Positions 11,800-24,404 of a stretch of 64,000 bases of DNA are shown here, in pieces. Source of the stretch: Monarcha castaneiventris obscurior (taxonomy: Eukaryota > Chordata > Aves > Passeriformes > Monarchidae). Below the pieces are notes generated by a model. That model searched no databases. It worked only from the letters and a program-made list of their open reading frames with translations, and was not told the origin of the DNA. Positions within the stretch are counted from its first letter, which is position 1; every line of letters begins with the position of its first letter. The stretch is taken from the NCBI GenBank assembly GCA_026261815.1, contig JAMPIT010000481.1:496001-560000 (forward strand). Reading direction: 5' to 3'. The position numbers and the translations under genes were made by a program.

Positions 11800-14700
11800 G
11801 GCTGCAGGATGAGGGGTTTGATGAGCGGTAAGATGGACAAAGATGGACAAAGCACTTCCTTCCTTACGCTGTAACTTTCCCCCAAGGGTTCAAGGTGTGC
11901 CATTCCCCAACGCAAGCCGTGGGCCTTGTTCCCACCTTCCTCCCTGTGGACTCTCTGCCTTCCCACAGGTTGGGATCTGTCCAACACCGTGGGCAACACT
12001 TGCTAAAAAGGGGACTCAGAGCAGCTTGAGCCCTCCCTCTGTGCAGGAGCCACCAGAGAGGTTGGATGGAGAAGCACAGGCTGCAAATAGCAAGATCTGG
12101 CTCTGGTGAGCCTGGAGCTCTGCTGGTGCCAAGCTGACACCGATACCACCTCTGAAATCTGCCTCCAGGCACTGGCACCTGCCTCAGCTGCCACTGCTCA
12201 TTCCCATTATTTGAGGAACTTTCTGCAAGGCCAAAGATGACCTGAAAGTGATGGTGACCAGCAAAGAAAAACGCAGAGGAACCGGGATGTGGAGAGGGTT
12301 AATTGCATCCATCACTACTGTCAGATTCCTGTGCAATCGCACTTCCATCACTTAAATCAGGAGTGAAAAATACTGCCTGGCACAGGGGACCAAACCTCAG
12401 AAACACAAAAGAAACCTACCAAAAGAGAGTGTGGAGAAGATGGGTGTGAGGGCAGGGAAGGAAATTTTATCCGCTAAGAAGGTTCTGCTTCAATTTAAAG
12501 TCTAATAAAGCATCGATAAGCTAATTGCTGTCCTTAATTAGCTCCTCCGTTGCAGCAGTTCATCAGCAGGCAGTGAGTTTGCCTTGTCTCCCTCAGCAAA
12601 GACCTCCAGGCTTACATCCCCCCGTGCCATAAACGCTGCTAAATCCAACCACCTGGGCTGGGCATTCGGGAAGCACAGCGTGGAGCGGCCAGGGCCAGAA
12701 GGAGCAGGAGACCCAGGGCTGGGCAAACCTCGCTCGGGGCGCTCCCGTCCAAGCCAAACAGGCAGGGAGCAGCAGGATGGGCCGAGCCAACAAGGCTCCC
12801 TCTATCCTGGCTGTCCCAGAGCGGCTCTCTCCGTGTGCCGCTGCTCGGCCAGGCCATAAAGCAGCGAACAGGCTCCCCTTGTGCGCACAGCAGCCCCGGG
12901 GCACGCTCGGGACGGCTCCTGGAGCCCGCTCCGACGGCGCCGATCCCGGCGTGTCCGTGCCAGTCCCAGCGAAAGGGCCTTGGAGGTGCTCCCAGGGCAG
13001 GCTGGGCTTGTCCCTGCCCTGCTGCAGCATCCTTCGTGCCCAGCATGTGGGGAGAGCTCCCCAAACCTGCCCATGCCATCGCTCACTGTGCTGCTTCAAC
13101 TACGGAAAATCTGCTGCCGTTGTAATCATGGGACAAGAATGATCTTCCTTAAAAAAATAAACAAAAAAGAGACTCAGCTCCAATCCTGCGAGTGTTTATG
13201 GTAACAAGGTAAAGGATTTCAGCTCTTGCCATGAAAAACACAGGAGGAAAAAAGCTTATTGCTCCCATAAATAACCTTATAAAACGTGCCCTTTAAATTA
13301 GACATTAATGTTTCTATTTAAGACAAAAAAACAAGGAAGAGAAGCTACTAAAAATATATTATCTCCCCATCTCAAGCCTGGGAAACAGCCAAGGGAGCAG
13401 AGTGAGGGCACAGCAGGCAGGGATATCTGGGGCTACTGAGGATGGAGCTGTGCTTGGGAAGCTGCCTGTGGGGATGATGGGCAGGGAGATGGATTAAAAC
13501 TTGTCCTGAGAGGACTGAGCACCACTGTAACCCTGCAGCTGCCGTAGAGGAGGGGACTGGAGTGGCTGTTCTCCCAACAAGGACCAGGACCAAGTTCACA
13601 AAATGAGTCAGCAGCCTCGAGACAAACTAGAGGAGGGTTTTTCCCCTTCAGCTGCATAAAATTAAATTGTGCAAATTATTGATACTGGATGTTAAGCCTC
13701 AAAATCTAAATTAATTTTAAAAAAGAATTAGGTAAATTCATGCGGGACAGGTGTTGGTATAGAACATGGAAATCCAAATGACTACTTCTGTTCTCAGTGC
13801 TGGAAGCTGCAAGAATACATTAGTGGAGAGTTCACTCACAATTTCTGCTCTTTCCCTGATTTCTGCTCCTGGTCCACACCAGAGCAAGGATCCAGGCCTG
13901 GAAGAACTTCCATCAGCTCAACACCCTGAATGTCACAACCTCAGGGCTTTTTGCACTGACATTTAGGGGGAAGAGCATCTCACCAGTTCAGGAGAAAAGG
14001 GATGTTAAACCAAAGCCCCGTGCTCACAGCACCAAGCTCCTATTTAACCTCAGCAGTGTCCTTTGCACATCTGACAGCTCTCCCCCAAAGCATTTTGTCC
14101 CCTTTTGTAAAGGGAATATTGGGAATACACCCAGCAATCTGCTGTTAACTCCATCCTGGAGGTGGCAGAATTTCAGGGCTGGGAAAACCAATCCCTGAAT
14201 ATGTCTCCCTCATTCCCCATACATGCAGGGATTAATTAAATTGAATTAGTTATCATCTCGATCTACAAATGGAAAGTGCTTTCCATGGCGTGGCTTCAGA
14301 GTCCAATCTACAACGAATATGCACAGTCCATCTAGGTCTCCCCTCCAGGGAACTGCAGTGTCTGAATTTTTCTGTTTCCACAGATTAGCAAGTAGCTCGA
14401 CTCATTAAGTGTTCAGAAAATACAGAGGCACCTCTGGGTACAGCCAAATATCTTTGTTCTTGGTTCCCAACTTTGTTCCATCAAATAGAAGATTTAGCAC
14501 CCTTTTGGTTTTTTTTGTTTCCTTCTTTTTTCCCTGGCAGGGCTGAGGAAGACAGGAAGAAATCAGCTGAGTTTGTTTTGAAAAGCTGTAAAAAGATAAA
14601 AAACCTGTTTGTAAATCTTGCCAGGAGTGAGCACAGAGGACACCAGGAGCTGTCACCGCTGTCCTTGTCACCAGCTGCAAAATTTGCCTTAGTCCTTTGC

Positions 14701-15256
14701 CTAAATTTTGTCCTCCCTGTGGCAGTTGAGGCTCTGCATTTCAAGCAGAGAGCTGGAGAAATCTCCCGTGCAGGGGAGCAGAGCCTGGCAAGAGGCAGAT
14801 TCAGATTTTTCCTGCTCTGAGCTGGCACATGCGATGCCAGCAGGCTGCAGCCAGCCAGCACTGCTCGCCCCACACACCGAGTTTGATTTAGCTTAAGCAA
14901 AAAAAACCAAAAAAAGATGTATAAAGGGGTTCGCTGCCAACATCAACACAATAAAATCGCTGATTTGCATGGCCTGTGTTTCCTCTGGCCTTCCCCAGGC
15001 CAGCTGACACGGAGCTGTCCTTGCCAGAGCGCATTCCCCGGGGGAAGCGCTGTCCCCGGCAAGGTGCGCTCACCTGGGCTGGAGCCCGGCCAGCAGGGCT
15101 GGCAGCGGAGTGCCCGCATTGTTTGGGAGCCAGGCCCTCCCTGCTGCTTTGGGAAAAGTCGTTTCTGGTTGGCAGCGAAGCTCACAGGCCACCCCCGGGG
15201 CTGTTTGTGCTTCACTCATTGGTGTCGATGGCACAGCAAACGCTGGAGGCCACCTC
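11800..15256. other. Intergenic spacer upstream of the DEPTOR-like gene
   Basis: No gene is recognisable. A GC-rich, CpG-containing block at about 12.6-13.1 kb gives long ORFs on both strands, but with no family resemblance. The rest is AT-rich and featureless to the eye. Confidence 0.6.
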
Positions 15257-15260
15257 GCAC
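15257..15260. repeat. Target-site duplication, left copy (GCAC)
   Basis: GCAC lies immediately left of the LTR terminus TGATG. The matching copy is at 15702-15705. Confidence 0.8.
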
Positions 15261-15701
15261 TGATGCCTTCTCCAGCCACCTAGAAACAGAGACTAGACAG
15301 GAGTAAGGGAATAAATATAGGTATTTATTTGAAGGGCCTTCAAGGCACACCCTGGGGAAGCCAGAGGCTGCCTCCAAAAATGGACCCCAAGATGGACCTC
15401 AGGTCACGAGTTCTTCACACCTTTATAAGTTTGGTTCATTTGCATACCACGGTTAATTCATCAGTTAAAGCCCCAGTTCAGTGATGTAATTTCCCCTCAG
15501 CTTGCTCCCCCCTTAGAGCAACCCCCTTTGGGTTACACATTTTGGGCCTAGAAGAGCCTGTCCTTGAAGGCAAAGCCTGGAGAGGCTTTGTTGTGTCTGC
15601 CCAGCACGAGAGAGCAGAAATTCCAGGCTACAAGGAACTGCAGAGTTACACTCTAAGCAGTACAGAAATTGAAAATATAAAAGTTAAAACCTAAGGCATC
15701 A
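15261..15701 (-). mobile_element. Solo LTR of an endogenous retrovirus, 441 bp
   Basis: The element begins TGATGCCTT and ends AAGGCATCA, a perfect 9-bp terminal inverted repeat with the TG...CA ends of an LTR. It is flanked by identical 4-bp copies GCAC (15257-15260 and 15702-15705). Read on the minus strand it has, in order, an octamer ATGCAAAT (15445-15438), TATAAA (15427-15422), and an AATAAA polyadenylation signal (15329-15324) about 98 bp later, followed by a short U5. That is U3-R-U5 architecture. No internal viral genes are present, so this is a recombined solo LTR. A 4-bp duplication favours a class I (gammaretrovirus-like) origin over ERVL (5 bp) or ERVK (5-6 bp). Confidence 0.88.
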
Positions 15702-15705
15702 GCAC
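15702..15705. repeat. Target-site duplication, right copy (GCAC)
   Basis: GCAC lies immediately right of the LTR terminus CATCA and is identical to 15257-15260. Confidence 0.8.
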
Positions 15706-16737
15706 CGACCCCCTCCTCTTGGAACAGCACGTTGGCAACTCTGGGGGCTTCTTCCATGGAGATCCTTCATCCACAGCAGCCAGGGAATGGTCCTGCAGCC
15801 ACTAAAGGCAGCCTGGAGGTTGCGGGGCGCCAGGGAAGCACATTGCACCCTGGAGAATCCTCACTCCTGCGCTGGAAGCTGGGACTGGACAGCAGCGTTC
15901 GCAGAGCCCGAGAAAAGTGGGAAGATTTATTACCACCTAGTGGCAGAAAAGGAACACGTTATTCAGCAATTTCTCATTACACAGTAATAAATCTGAGCTG
16001 GAGCTCTCCTGTCATTGAGTGTTCTTCATTTTGTTCCAGAAAAAAAAAAAAATTGGATGTTTGAGCAATATGTTGCTTCTTTCCACAGAAAAGAGAGGCT
16101 GCTAACCCGAAGCAATCAAATGCAAGTGAAAATAATTTGCTTGGCTTCAAAGTAACAAATAGGGGGATCTTTGTTGGCCTTAAAATTGCAAACAAATACA
16201 GCTCAGTTGTGGTTCTCCAACTACAAGGAATAAAACTTTAGCTTGGAAAAAAACCGAACCAAAAAAAACCACCGAAAAATTAAATTCTCCCATGACTGCA
16301 TTGCTTCAGGACCTGCAGCTTTAATGAAAACACCACCAGGCACTCACCTTCTTTATGAACTAATAAAAGTTTTCACTGGGAAAAAAGAAAGCCAACAAAG
16401 AACAAATGACAACAAAAGAAATGCTCTTACACAACAAGACATGAACCTGCATCACCTCCACTTCCCCATTCCTCAACATCAGGAGAAACATTTCAGCCTG
16501 TCAATAGTCCTTAACTTTCAGCTCCCAACAACCAGTGTGTGGGTGTGAGACTTCAAAGCAGGGCACAGGAATTTAATTCCCTCTGTTCACCCTCAGGGTG
16601 AGGCTCTTCAGTGTGTTTTTTAGAGATCAATCAGGTGCTGCAGACCACTGGGACAGGGACACAGAGACCTCCTTGTCCCTGCTCTGGGGCATCTCTGAGA
16701 TGCACCTCTGCTGCCCCAGCTCCACAGAAGCCCTCAG

Positions 16738-16784
16738 GACTTGAGGATCTTAGAGGTCTTTTGCAGTCAGAATGATTCAATGGT
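16738..16784 (+). mobile_element. CR1 LINE 3'-end fragment
   Basis: The block GAGGATCTTAGAGGTCTTTT followed by AATGATTCAATGG resembles the extreme 3' end of avian CR1 elements. It is short and diverged. Confidence 0.55.
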
Positions 16785-17564
16785 TCAGGGAGGAGCAGAC
16801 TGCAGAGCAGCACTCAGAGCTCCCCAGCATGGTCTGGACACCCTGACCTGGGTCAGGGCCATGCCAGGGCCAAATCTAGACCCACATTTCTCCCAGAGAA
16901 GGAATGCTCAAGCTTCAGAGGTGGGGAAGTCTCCAGTCTCCTGCTGTGCTGGGAATGTGCTCATTATGTTACAATTGGCCTGGACTGAGCACAGCCAAAG
17001 GAACCACTCCTGGCAGGGGAAGTGTAATCCTATCATAATCCATTAAAAAGAGCTGTTGCCTGTTGCTGTGCCAACCTGTACTGGGAGCAATGAGAGACAG
17101 CCCTGCCCCGGCTCTGCACCATGAGTCTGCTCTTCCTGCTAAAGAAAGGGCTCTTACACTGCTTTAACAAGCGAGGGCCAGGATAACAGGGGTAAACCGG
17201 GTATTTGTTACAGCGTGAGCTTTAAACTGCCTCCATCCAGCCTGGTGCACTCTGGCAGAGAGATGGGAGAGCTGAAATCCTAAGGCAGGAAATAAAATCA
17301 AAGGAGTATCTGTGTGTGGGTGGAGGACAGGAATTTGCCCCGTGTTGGCTTAATGCAGCATGGAGGTCCCAGGCAGAGGACAGGATGGGGCTGTGGATAA
17401 GCAGATCCACGAGCAGGAACACATTTCCAGCCCTGCATCCAACTGTTAAACCTCATATAAGGTTCCCTCTGAGCCATCCACGCCCAGTGACACAATCCCC
17501 TCTAGAGGAAGGAAGGTGAAGTGACAAGTGAAGATCTCTGCCAGCAGCTCTGAAAGGAGCATCT

Positions 17565-17665
17565 TCACAGAATCATGAAATCGTTTGGGGTGGAAAGGAC
17601 CTTCAAGGTCACCTAGTTCCAACCCTGCTCCGTGGGCAGGGACACTTTCACCAGACCAGCATCAT
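17565..17665 (-). mobile_element. CR1 LINE 3'-end fragment
   Basis: The sequence starts CACAGAATCATGAAATCG and continues GGTGGAAAGGACCTTCAAGG then CTAGTTCCAACCCTG. This is the classic reverse-complemented 3' end of an avian CR1. It is 5'-truncated, as most copies are. Confidence 0.88.
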
Positions 17666-17669
17666 CCGT

Positions 17670-20600
17670 GTGAGCTGGTGCATTGCCCCAGTCCTTCCTC
17701 ACACCCAGTGGCAGAGAGGGATTTTGTGGCCTGTAGCACATGGTTAAAACCCCTTCCCAACCACCATCAGAGAGAGGACAGGCATTTAACAGACGTGGGA
17801 ATGGGGGAGCCTATTCTGCAGAGGCTTAATTTGACGAGCTGGGATCTCACCAGCAGCCTAGATTACACAAGGAGTATTTATTCCACTTCCCTGATGTGCT
17901 TTGTGCTCCCTCCCAAGGTCTGTGACCAGCTTAGAGACACACCTTGGTGTGGGCAAGAAGTTTGAGAAAGTTGCAGCAGCCTCAGCTTCAGATTCTATCT
18001 CTTCTTGCCAGTCCTGCAGTAACACTGGGCAGCTTGATTTGACCAGTGAAGCCCTGTCTGGGCAGACTAAATTTGTAATTCAAGTCCAGTGCATTGAGCT
18101 GCACCCCAAAAGTGACAGCTGGTGGCTGGAGTCAATGGGCAATTTGGGAACAGAGAATTAAAACAGCAATTCCGTCTCAAACGGTATCAAGCTTCAATGC
18201 AACAGCAACAACACACAGAAAAGGTTCTGTAAGGAAGAAAATTCCTAGTTTGACCTTGATCACGACAGCTTTTACATAGGCTGGCACATCAATTTACATA
18301 TACTAACCATCCATGTCAGCAGAGTAGGGGAAAAAAAATGTATATACAAGTAGTTTTTGCCCTAGGTAGTAAAACACCATTCCATTGAAGGCAAAATGAG
18401 CAATCCAGTGCAGAACTGCTGATACTAAGCAGCAGCACTTCTCAATCAGAAGTGGTGAAATTTTTTTTCATAAAAGACACACTCCAGCCTTTCTGTGTTT
18501 CCCGGCAGAAGCTGATTTATCTATTGTAAAATTTACCAGCCTCAGCAATGCTGAGCAGCCTCTCCGAGGGAGCACACTTTGGCAGGGCTTAGAGGGAAAG
18601 ACAAGAACTGGTTTCCAAAGTGTGCAGAGCTGATAGCACTGGATTTTCCTGCTTGAGCAGCGGTCACGATGCTGGTGAGGTACAACACGACTGTTCTTGG
18701 CAGTCCTTGCAGCCAGCCCTGCCAGAGACTCTCTCCCACTCGCTCTCAGCAATTTCAAGTGCAAGAAGGCTTCTCCTTGGAGATCTTTTCAGTATTTCTT
18801 TCATCTCTTCTGCTTTTAACCAGTTTAAACGTTGCCATCAGGGCAGTGTTGGTGAAATTCAGATTGGAGGCAAAGCATCATTTGAGGATAAAAGGCCTGG
18901 GCGGTTTCATCTCACCTAAAGCAAACGTCAGCGCCTTGCTCAGAGGAGGAGCTGACCTTTCTTTTCCAGACTTCCTGAGGAGATGCAGCTTCTTGCTGGC
19001 AGAGCACAAATGGCTGGAGCTGACACAGCCAGGCAGCATCTCTCAGCCTCCTGCAAATCAGTGACTGAACAGCCCAGGAGCGATCACCCTGCAGGTCCCT
19101 CAGAGCTTCAGGGTTTACAGCTTCCCAACAGGACAACATAGCTCCACCTTGTTTTCCTCATGGGATTTTCAGTTTTCACCCCATGGCTGCATTCTGTCAA
19201 AGTAGTGAAGAGCCTCAGAGGGTATGGGTGTACTGGGCTGAGCCTGTGGACTTTGGGGAGGTGATGGTGAAGCTCCTGAGCCCAAAGCCTGCTGCAGAAG
19301 GCTCCTGTGGATGAACCTTCTGGAATAGGTGGAGTGCAGGAGGAGGGAAACCAGGGCACATCCTGGCTCTACACCTCAGAGGGCACAAGTTTGGTTGCTT
19401 AGAGTGAGCTGTGAAGCCCAGAGTCGCCTTCTGAGCCTGCATCCACCTTGGAGGGCACCTACACAGAGAAATAATGGCAGAAAGCTCCAACTGGACTTGC
19501 TGCTGGTACTGGGATCGGTGCACAGAGGGGGCCATGGCAGTGCAGCAGTGACCTGTCCTCCCTCAAGTCCAAGAGTGGTGTTTTCTGGTTTAGACTCCAC
19601 TTTTTCTATTGGCTTTTACTGACTGTGCTCGGTCTGAAATCCAGAATACACATCACTGCTTTCATGGTGTTTTGTTTTTAGGTCATTGGCTCTGGATGTT
19701 GTCAGAATAAAGGGCCAAAATCCTCTCTCCAGAACCAGCACATCCTGTTTACTGCCAGGAATCCCATGTGGAAACTTTGCACCTGACAGAGCAGCCCTTA
19801 TGGCAAGAACAAACACAGCCTTAGCTGTGCATAATACCGGTGATGTTATCAAACACAAATGTCCATTTGTGTAAAAATCAGTAAAATTTACAGGGCAAGT
19901 CGGATTCAGTCCTGCTGACCAAGAACACAAGAGAAGATATTTTAAATTTGCACAAAGCCCAGTGCAGTCATCTGGAGTACTCACGTGGCTGTTTGGCTCA
20001 TGAAGGAAACTGGAGCCTGAATGTGAAACACCACCACAGCTGAAGGATTTGTCAGAGGAATCTCGCTTCCTGCAGGAAAACTGCTTTAGAAGTTACCCTT
20101 TTCTGCTGTAGTAAGTGCCTCTGTAGGCAAGCTAATAAAATCCTCAGAGTACATAAATCTACTTGCACTCTAATTTCTATTTTATAGCTCTCCTTAAATA
20201 AAGGAGGCAGAAAATGTCTCCAAACTCTTCCTCAGTGAGAGTCTGAAGTTAGACTGTGAAACTCCAATGAAATAGAAAGATGTTTTTGGCTCTATTAATG
20301 TTGGTGGCTTCCTTTCTCCTTTGTTACTGGCAGGGAAGAAGATGCCCAACACCAGCACCTGGGCTGAAAATGAACTGAAGTCTCCTGAAAAAGGGCTGAC
20401 ACCGTTCTGCTCCATATCTCTTTGCTTTATTATAATACTCTTTAAAAGATGACACTGCAGTTCAAGTCCAGAACCACTCTACAGAACAATGAATAGTGTT
20501 CACTGAAATCGCCATTCCTGTGAACTTCACAAAAAAACACAGCAGGAAAATTAAAGATACAGTACTCCAGACTGACCAAGTTTCTGCTGGCATGGGAATG

Positions 20601-22470
20601 AAAGAGGGTTCTGCAGCTAGAGGCCACGAAGCCATTAGGATCAAACTTTTAATAATGGCCATGGAAATGTTTCTTGATTTCAGTTTAAATCACTGATTGC
20701 TCAAACCTTTACCTGGGTCACTGAAATTTAGTATTTCAGCCAAAATAAGCTAAGAACTGAAATACTTGTGCAGACTGCTACTCTCCAAGAGGACCACTGT
20801 ATCTTTAAATGTATCCTGGATTAAACAAAGGTTTTATCTACACTTGTTAAATTATTGCACAGACCATTACACTGACAAGTACATTATGAACCCATGGAAT
20901 GTTACAGTCTGGCCTGGAAAATAAAAGCAGCAGCATTATCCTTGAGGTCTCAGCCATGAGGGAGGGCTGGCCAAGCACTTCTTGAATTGTAATAATTATT
21001 ATTAGGTTTCAAGACACAAATGAAACATTTTAAAATAATCCCTAATGGCTAGGATTATGTTTGGGAGCATTCTCCAAGACTTTCACTCTTTTGCAAGTGG
21101 CACTTAGTTTGATTTCTTGAAATTTTTCTTGTATCAGGCTACCTGCAGGAATCCAGCTGCTCTGCATTTTCCAAAGTTGAAGCCATACAAAGAAATAAAA
21201 GCTTGGGTCACCATGGGATTTGAACCAGCCATTGCAATGTCCAATTGGTGCAGCAATTTCACCTACTGCACATCTCCTGGCAGTTTGCTTGTTTGACTTA
21301 AAACTGCAGCTCCACGGGGTGGGATGGAAAGGGGAGCAGAGCCTGGGTCGCCCTGGCACAGGGGGAGCCCACGGTGACACCAGGGCCCTGCCAAAGCACA
21401 GAGACTCCTGGCTGGATCCTCCCTCAGCCAGGCAGCCTCAGCTCCAGCAGCCTGCACTCAATGCCTCTGCTCGTCATCAGGCCAAAAAGGGAGGATCTGT
21501 GGAGAGGAGGAGGAATTAAAAAATAAAAAAAAGGCTGGTTCATAATAAACACTTGCTCTGCACGTGCAACTTGATGGGATGCATTTCTTCATAGTGTAGA
21601 AACATCCCAGCCACCTACTCTGAAAAAAAGGAAAATTCACTAAAACAGAGGGTGTGCAAAAGAAAATGCCCTCGTTTTGTCCTCTCCTCTGGAAGACATG
21701 ATCACACCTTGAGGCTCAGACAAGTCATTAAAAAATGCCCTTGTGCCTGGCAAACTGACCAGCTGGCACACTGGTTTTGAGTCTGCAGTTACACCTTCTG
21801 CCATAATACTGGGTTTTCTGGATCTTCCAGTAACATCTTTCTGCCAGTTGTAGCGTTTTGTTGCTTCCCTACAACATTGAAGGAGAGATGGCAACTGTTC
21901 TGTCCCTGTCTCCTCAGCTGGAGGGAAAACCCTTACCCAAAGCTTCTGCTTGAACACAGCTCTGGCTGTTTGATTTGGAACATAAAAGTTTCAAAAGCTA
22001 CAAAAATCAAATCAGAAGAACAAACAAATGGCTCATGCCAGTTGTGGCTGCAAGTGATACATAAATAAACCACTTCTGTCCCAAGCAAAGCTCGCAGCTG
22101 AGGAGAACGTGCACACACATCACAATACCATTGATTGAGTGGACTGAAATAAAGATTCTCCTGCCATGAGCCATTTCAGAAGGTTTATGAAAGAAAAACT
22201 GTAATAAATTTGTACAGCAGAAGCTGAATCAGCTTCAGACTGGGCAGCAGACATACTGACGAGGCAACAGAGGTGTAAGCATAAAAAAGCAAAGTTATGT
22301 TTGACATGCAGCTAAGCTATGACAAAGTTATACTTGGAACTGGAGAAAAGTAGAAAAAAGTCCTTGTTTTACAGTCAGGCTGTGAGCTGCTGCCAGTGGT
22401 ACCATGAGCAGCATTGCAAACCGAGAGCTCTCATGCCTTTGGCACTTCCCAAGGGTCAGTGACAGCAAGG
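17670..22470. other. Intergenic spacer, no recognised feature
   Basis: I found no exon with family resemblance, RNA gene or clear repeat. Short ORFs here look random. Confidence 0.5.
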
Positions 22471-22471
22471 A

Positions 22472-22698
22472 CACCTCAGGAATGGCTCAGCCTGGAGGAG
22501 CACCAGGGTCTGGAGCAGCTCTGGGTCCTGCTGCAGAAGCTCAGAGACCACGAGCTTCAGACCACGCTCTCAGGAGAAGCAGAGGGGGAAAAAGAAATCC
22601 CAACTCTTGTGGAACAGCATGAGAAAAGACTGGAAAAATATTCTGTTCACCATCTTAAAGATCCTACTAATAGAAATACAGAATCTGGCTGTAAATAG
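22472..22698 (+). other. Coding-like stretch of unknown origin
   Basis: An open frame encodes a Leu/Glu/Gln-rich segment including GLEQLWVLLQKLRDHELQ, which could form an amphipathic helix. It ends at a stop after NTESGCK. An AG (GTGACAG) precedes it. I recognise no family, see no partner exon nearby, and there is no counterpart that I know of between ARFGAP1 and COL20A1 in mammals. It may be a decayed exon, a retrocopy remnant or chance. Confidence 0.2.
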
Positions 22699-23468
22699 AG
22701 CTACTTCTACCCGGGCTAAGCCTTTAAAATCTGCTACTTTTGAGGAAATTAATTTTCTTTCCTTTTTAAACTGTTGCTATTACTACCTGCTCAAAAACCT
22801 CTGTGAGGAGTAAAAGAAGTGAAGTGTTATTTAAGGTAATTTTGACACCTTCAGTTGGTTGTTGAACAAATAAACCATTTTTCAAAAGAAAAGGCTTTTT
22901 AGGTCAGTAATAGGATCTACAGTGTTCACAGAAAGAACTCCATGCTGGTAAAGCAGACCACATAGAACATCATGATTTGAGTTTTCAAGCAAGCTGATTG
23001 TTTTCGTGCTGAGGGTACATTCACAACCCATCCTCCAAAATAAAATGGGATACCTATGACACTTTTGATGTTAAAGTCACAATTCTTCTCTAGAAGTTAT
23101 GATTTGTGTCATGCAAAGCGATTTGTTGGGTCAAAACTGACACATAACTCAACCTCCTGTTCCAGTCCTTAATGCTGACAAGGAGTTCCTCAAGTTTCCA
23201 AAATAGTGTTTCTTTAACAAGATCCAGGAAGAAAATGTGGAGAAACATATAACAGAAACACAGATATAGCTTGACACACTAAAGAATCATTTGGAAAACA
23301 TCTGCTTGAATTAAATTTTACTTTTAAATCCAGACATCTACTCATCTTGAAAGGGGCTTGCTGCCAGACTCTTTCCTCAATGTTCTCATATTTTCCACCC
23401 ATTTTTTCTTGCTGGAATCTTCTTTATAATTTTTTTTCACTTCTTCACTTCACTTCTTTCAATTTTTT

Positions 23469-23474
23469 TTTAAT
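23469..23474 (-). terminator. ARFGAP1: Possible ARFGAP1 polyadenylation signal (ATTAAA)
   Basis: Read on the minus strand this is ATTAAA, about 930 nt past the ARFGAP1 stop, inside an A/T-rich tract. I saw no AATAAA on that strand between here and the stop. The tract makes chance likely. Confidence 0.25.
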
Positions 23475-24404
23475 TTTTTTTTTTTGCCAGGTTGCCAAAC
23501 AGATGTCCAGAAGGCCATAAGCAGCAGAAAGACTTCATTTTTAACAGCATTAATAAAATACTACACAGGTGGAAGGAAGAAAGAGTAAAAAGAGATCACA
23601 TAAAATACTCAAACTGGGGCAAGGGTGTAGGTGAGGATGGGAAACACCAGAGCTCTGCTTTTCTGTGTAGCAGAGCTGCACAGTATGGACTCAATCCACT
23701 GGGTAAGGTGGGCAAGTAGAGCCATTCTGGATATCCTTTGAGAGCTCAGGTCAAACCTGTCAGTTTACACAAATAATCATCTAGCTCTAGATCCCTTCTG
23801 AATTCTAAAGGGCAAAAATAAGTTTTAAAACATTAAAAAAAATAATGTCACAATGTTTAAAAACAAAGCTCCAATAAAAAATATGTTAAAGACCATCTTG
23901 AATTGCCAGACTTCTGTAGTCAGAGCAATCCGTAAGGCATTGGAACTAGATGTATCCAACTGCAGCTTGCTCAGTTAATGGCTGTCTCTCCAAGTCACAC
24001 CCTGTCCTTTGTTTGCATTGAACACCCCAAATCTCAAATTAGATGAGGACTGGATGAACACCTATTAACCTACACATGCAAGGTTGTGCCATGGAAGTGT
24101 CCTTACACCGATTTCTTTCCCTTAACATTCGTGTTAAGAAAGTCGCTGTAGCCAGCTCCAACAGTGCAAGGAGGATATAGTTACCACTATCCTTAAAAAA
24201 GGGAGAGCCACCTTTATGTAAGAAAAGATTCAGATGCTACTTTTTTTTTCCCTAAACCGGGGTAGAAGGAAGGAGAATGAATGGGAAGCACAAACAGATC
24301 AGAAAGGTCAACCATGATACTCGAGGTGTGTGTAAAACTTCCTCCCCTCCATCAGCCAGCACAGCCTCCCTTTCCCAGCTGTGCAAAGCAGGGTTAACAA
24401 AGTC

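Noticed and set aside
11472..11999. Minus-strand ORF of 175 codons upstream of the DEPTOR-like gene
   Set aside because: It is in a different frame from the exon 1 coding sequence, and its Pro-Ala-Pro-Gly repeats come from the minisatellite.
15261..15701. A full provirus at the LTR
   Set aside because: Only one LTR copy is present, and its flanks carry matching target duplications directly at its ends, so the internal genes are gone.
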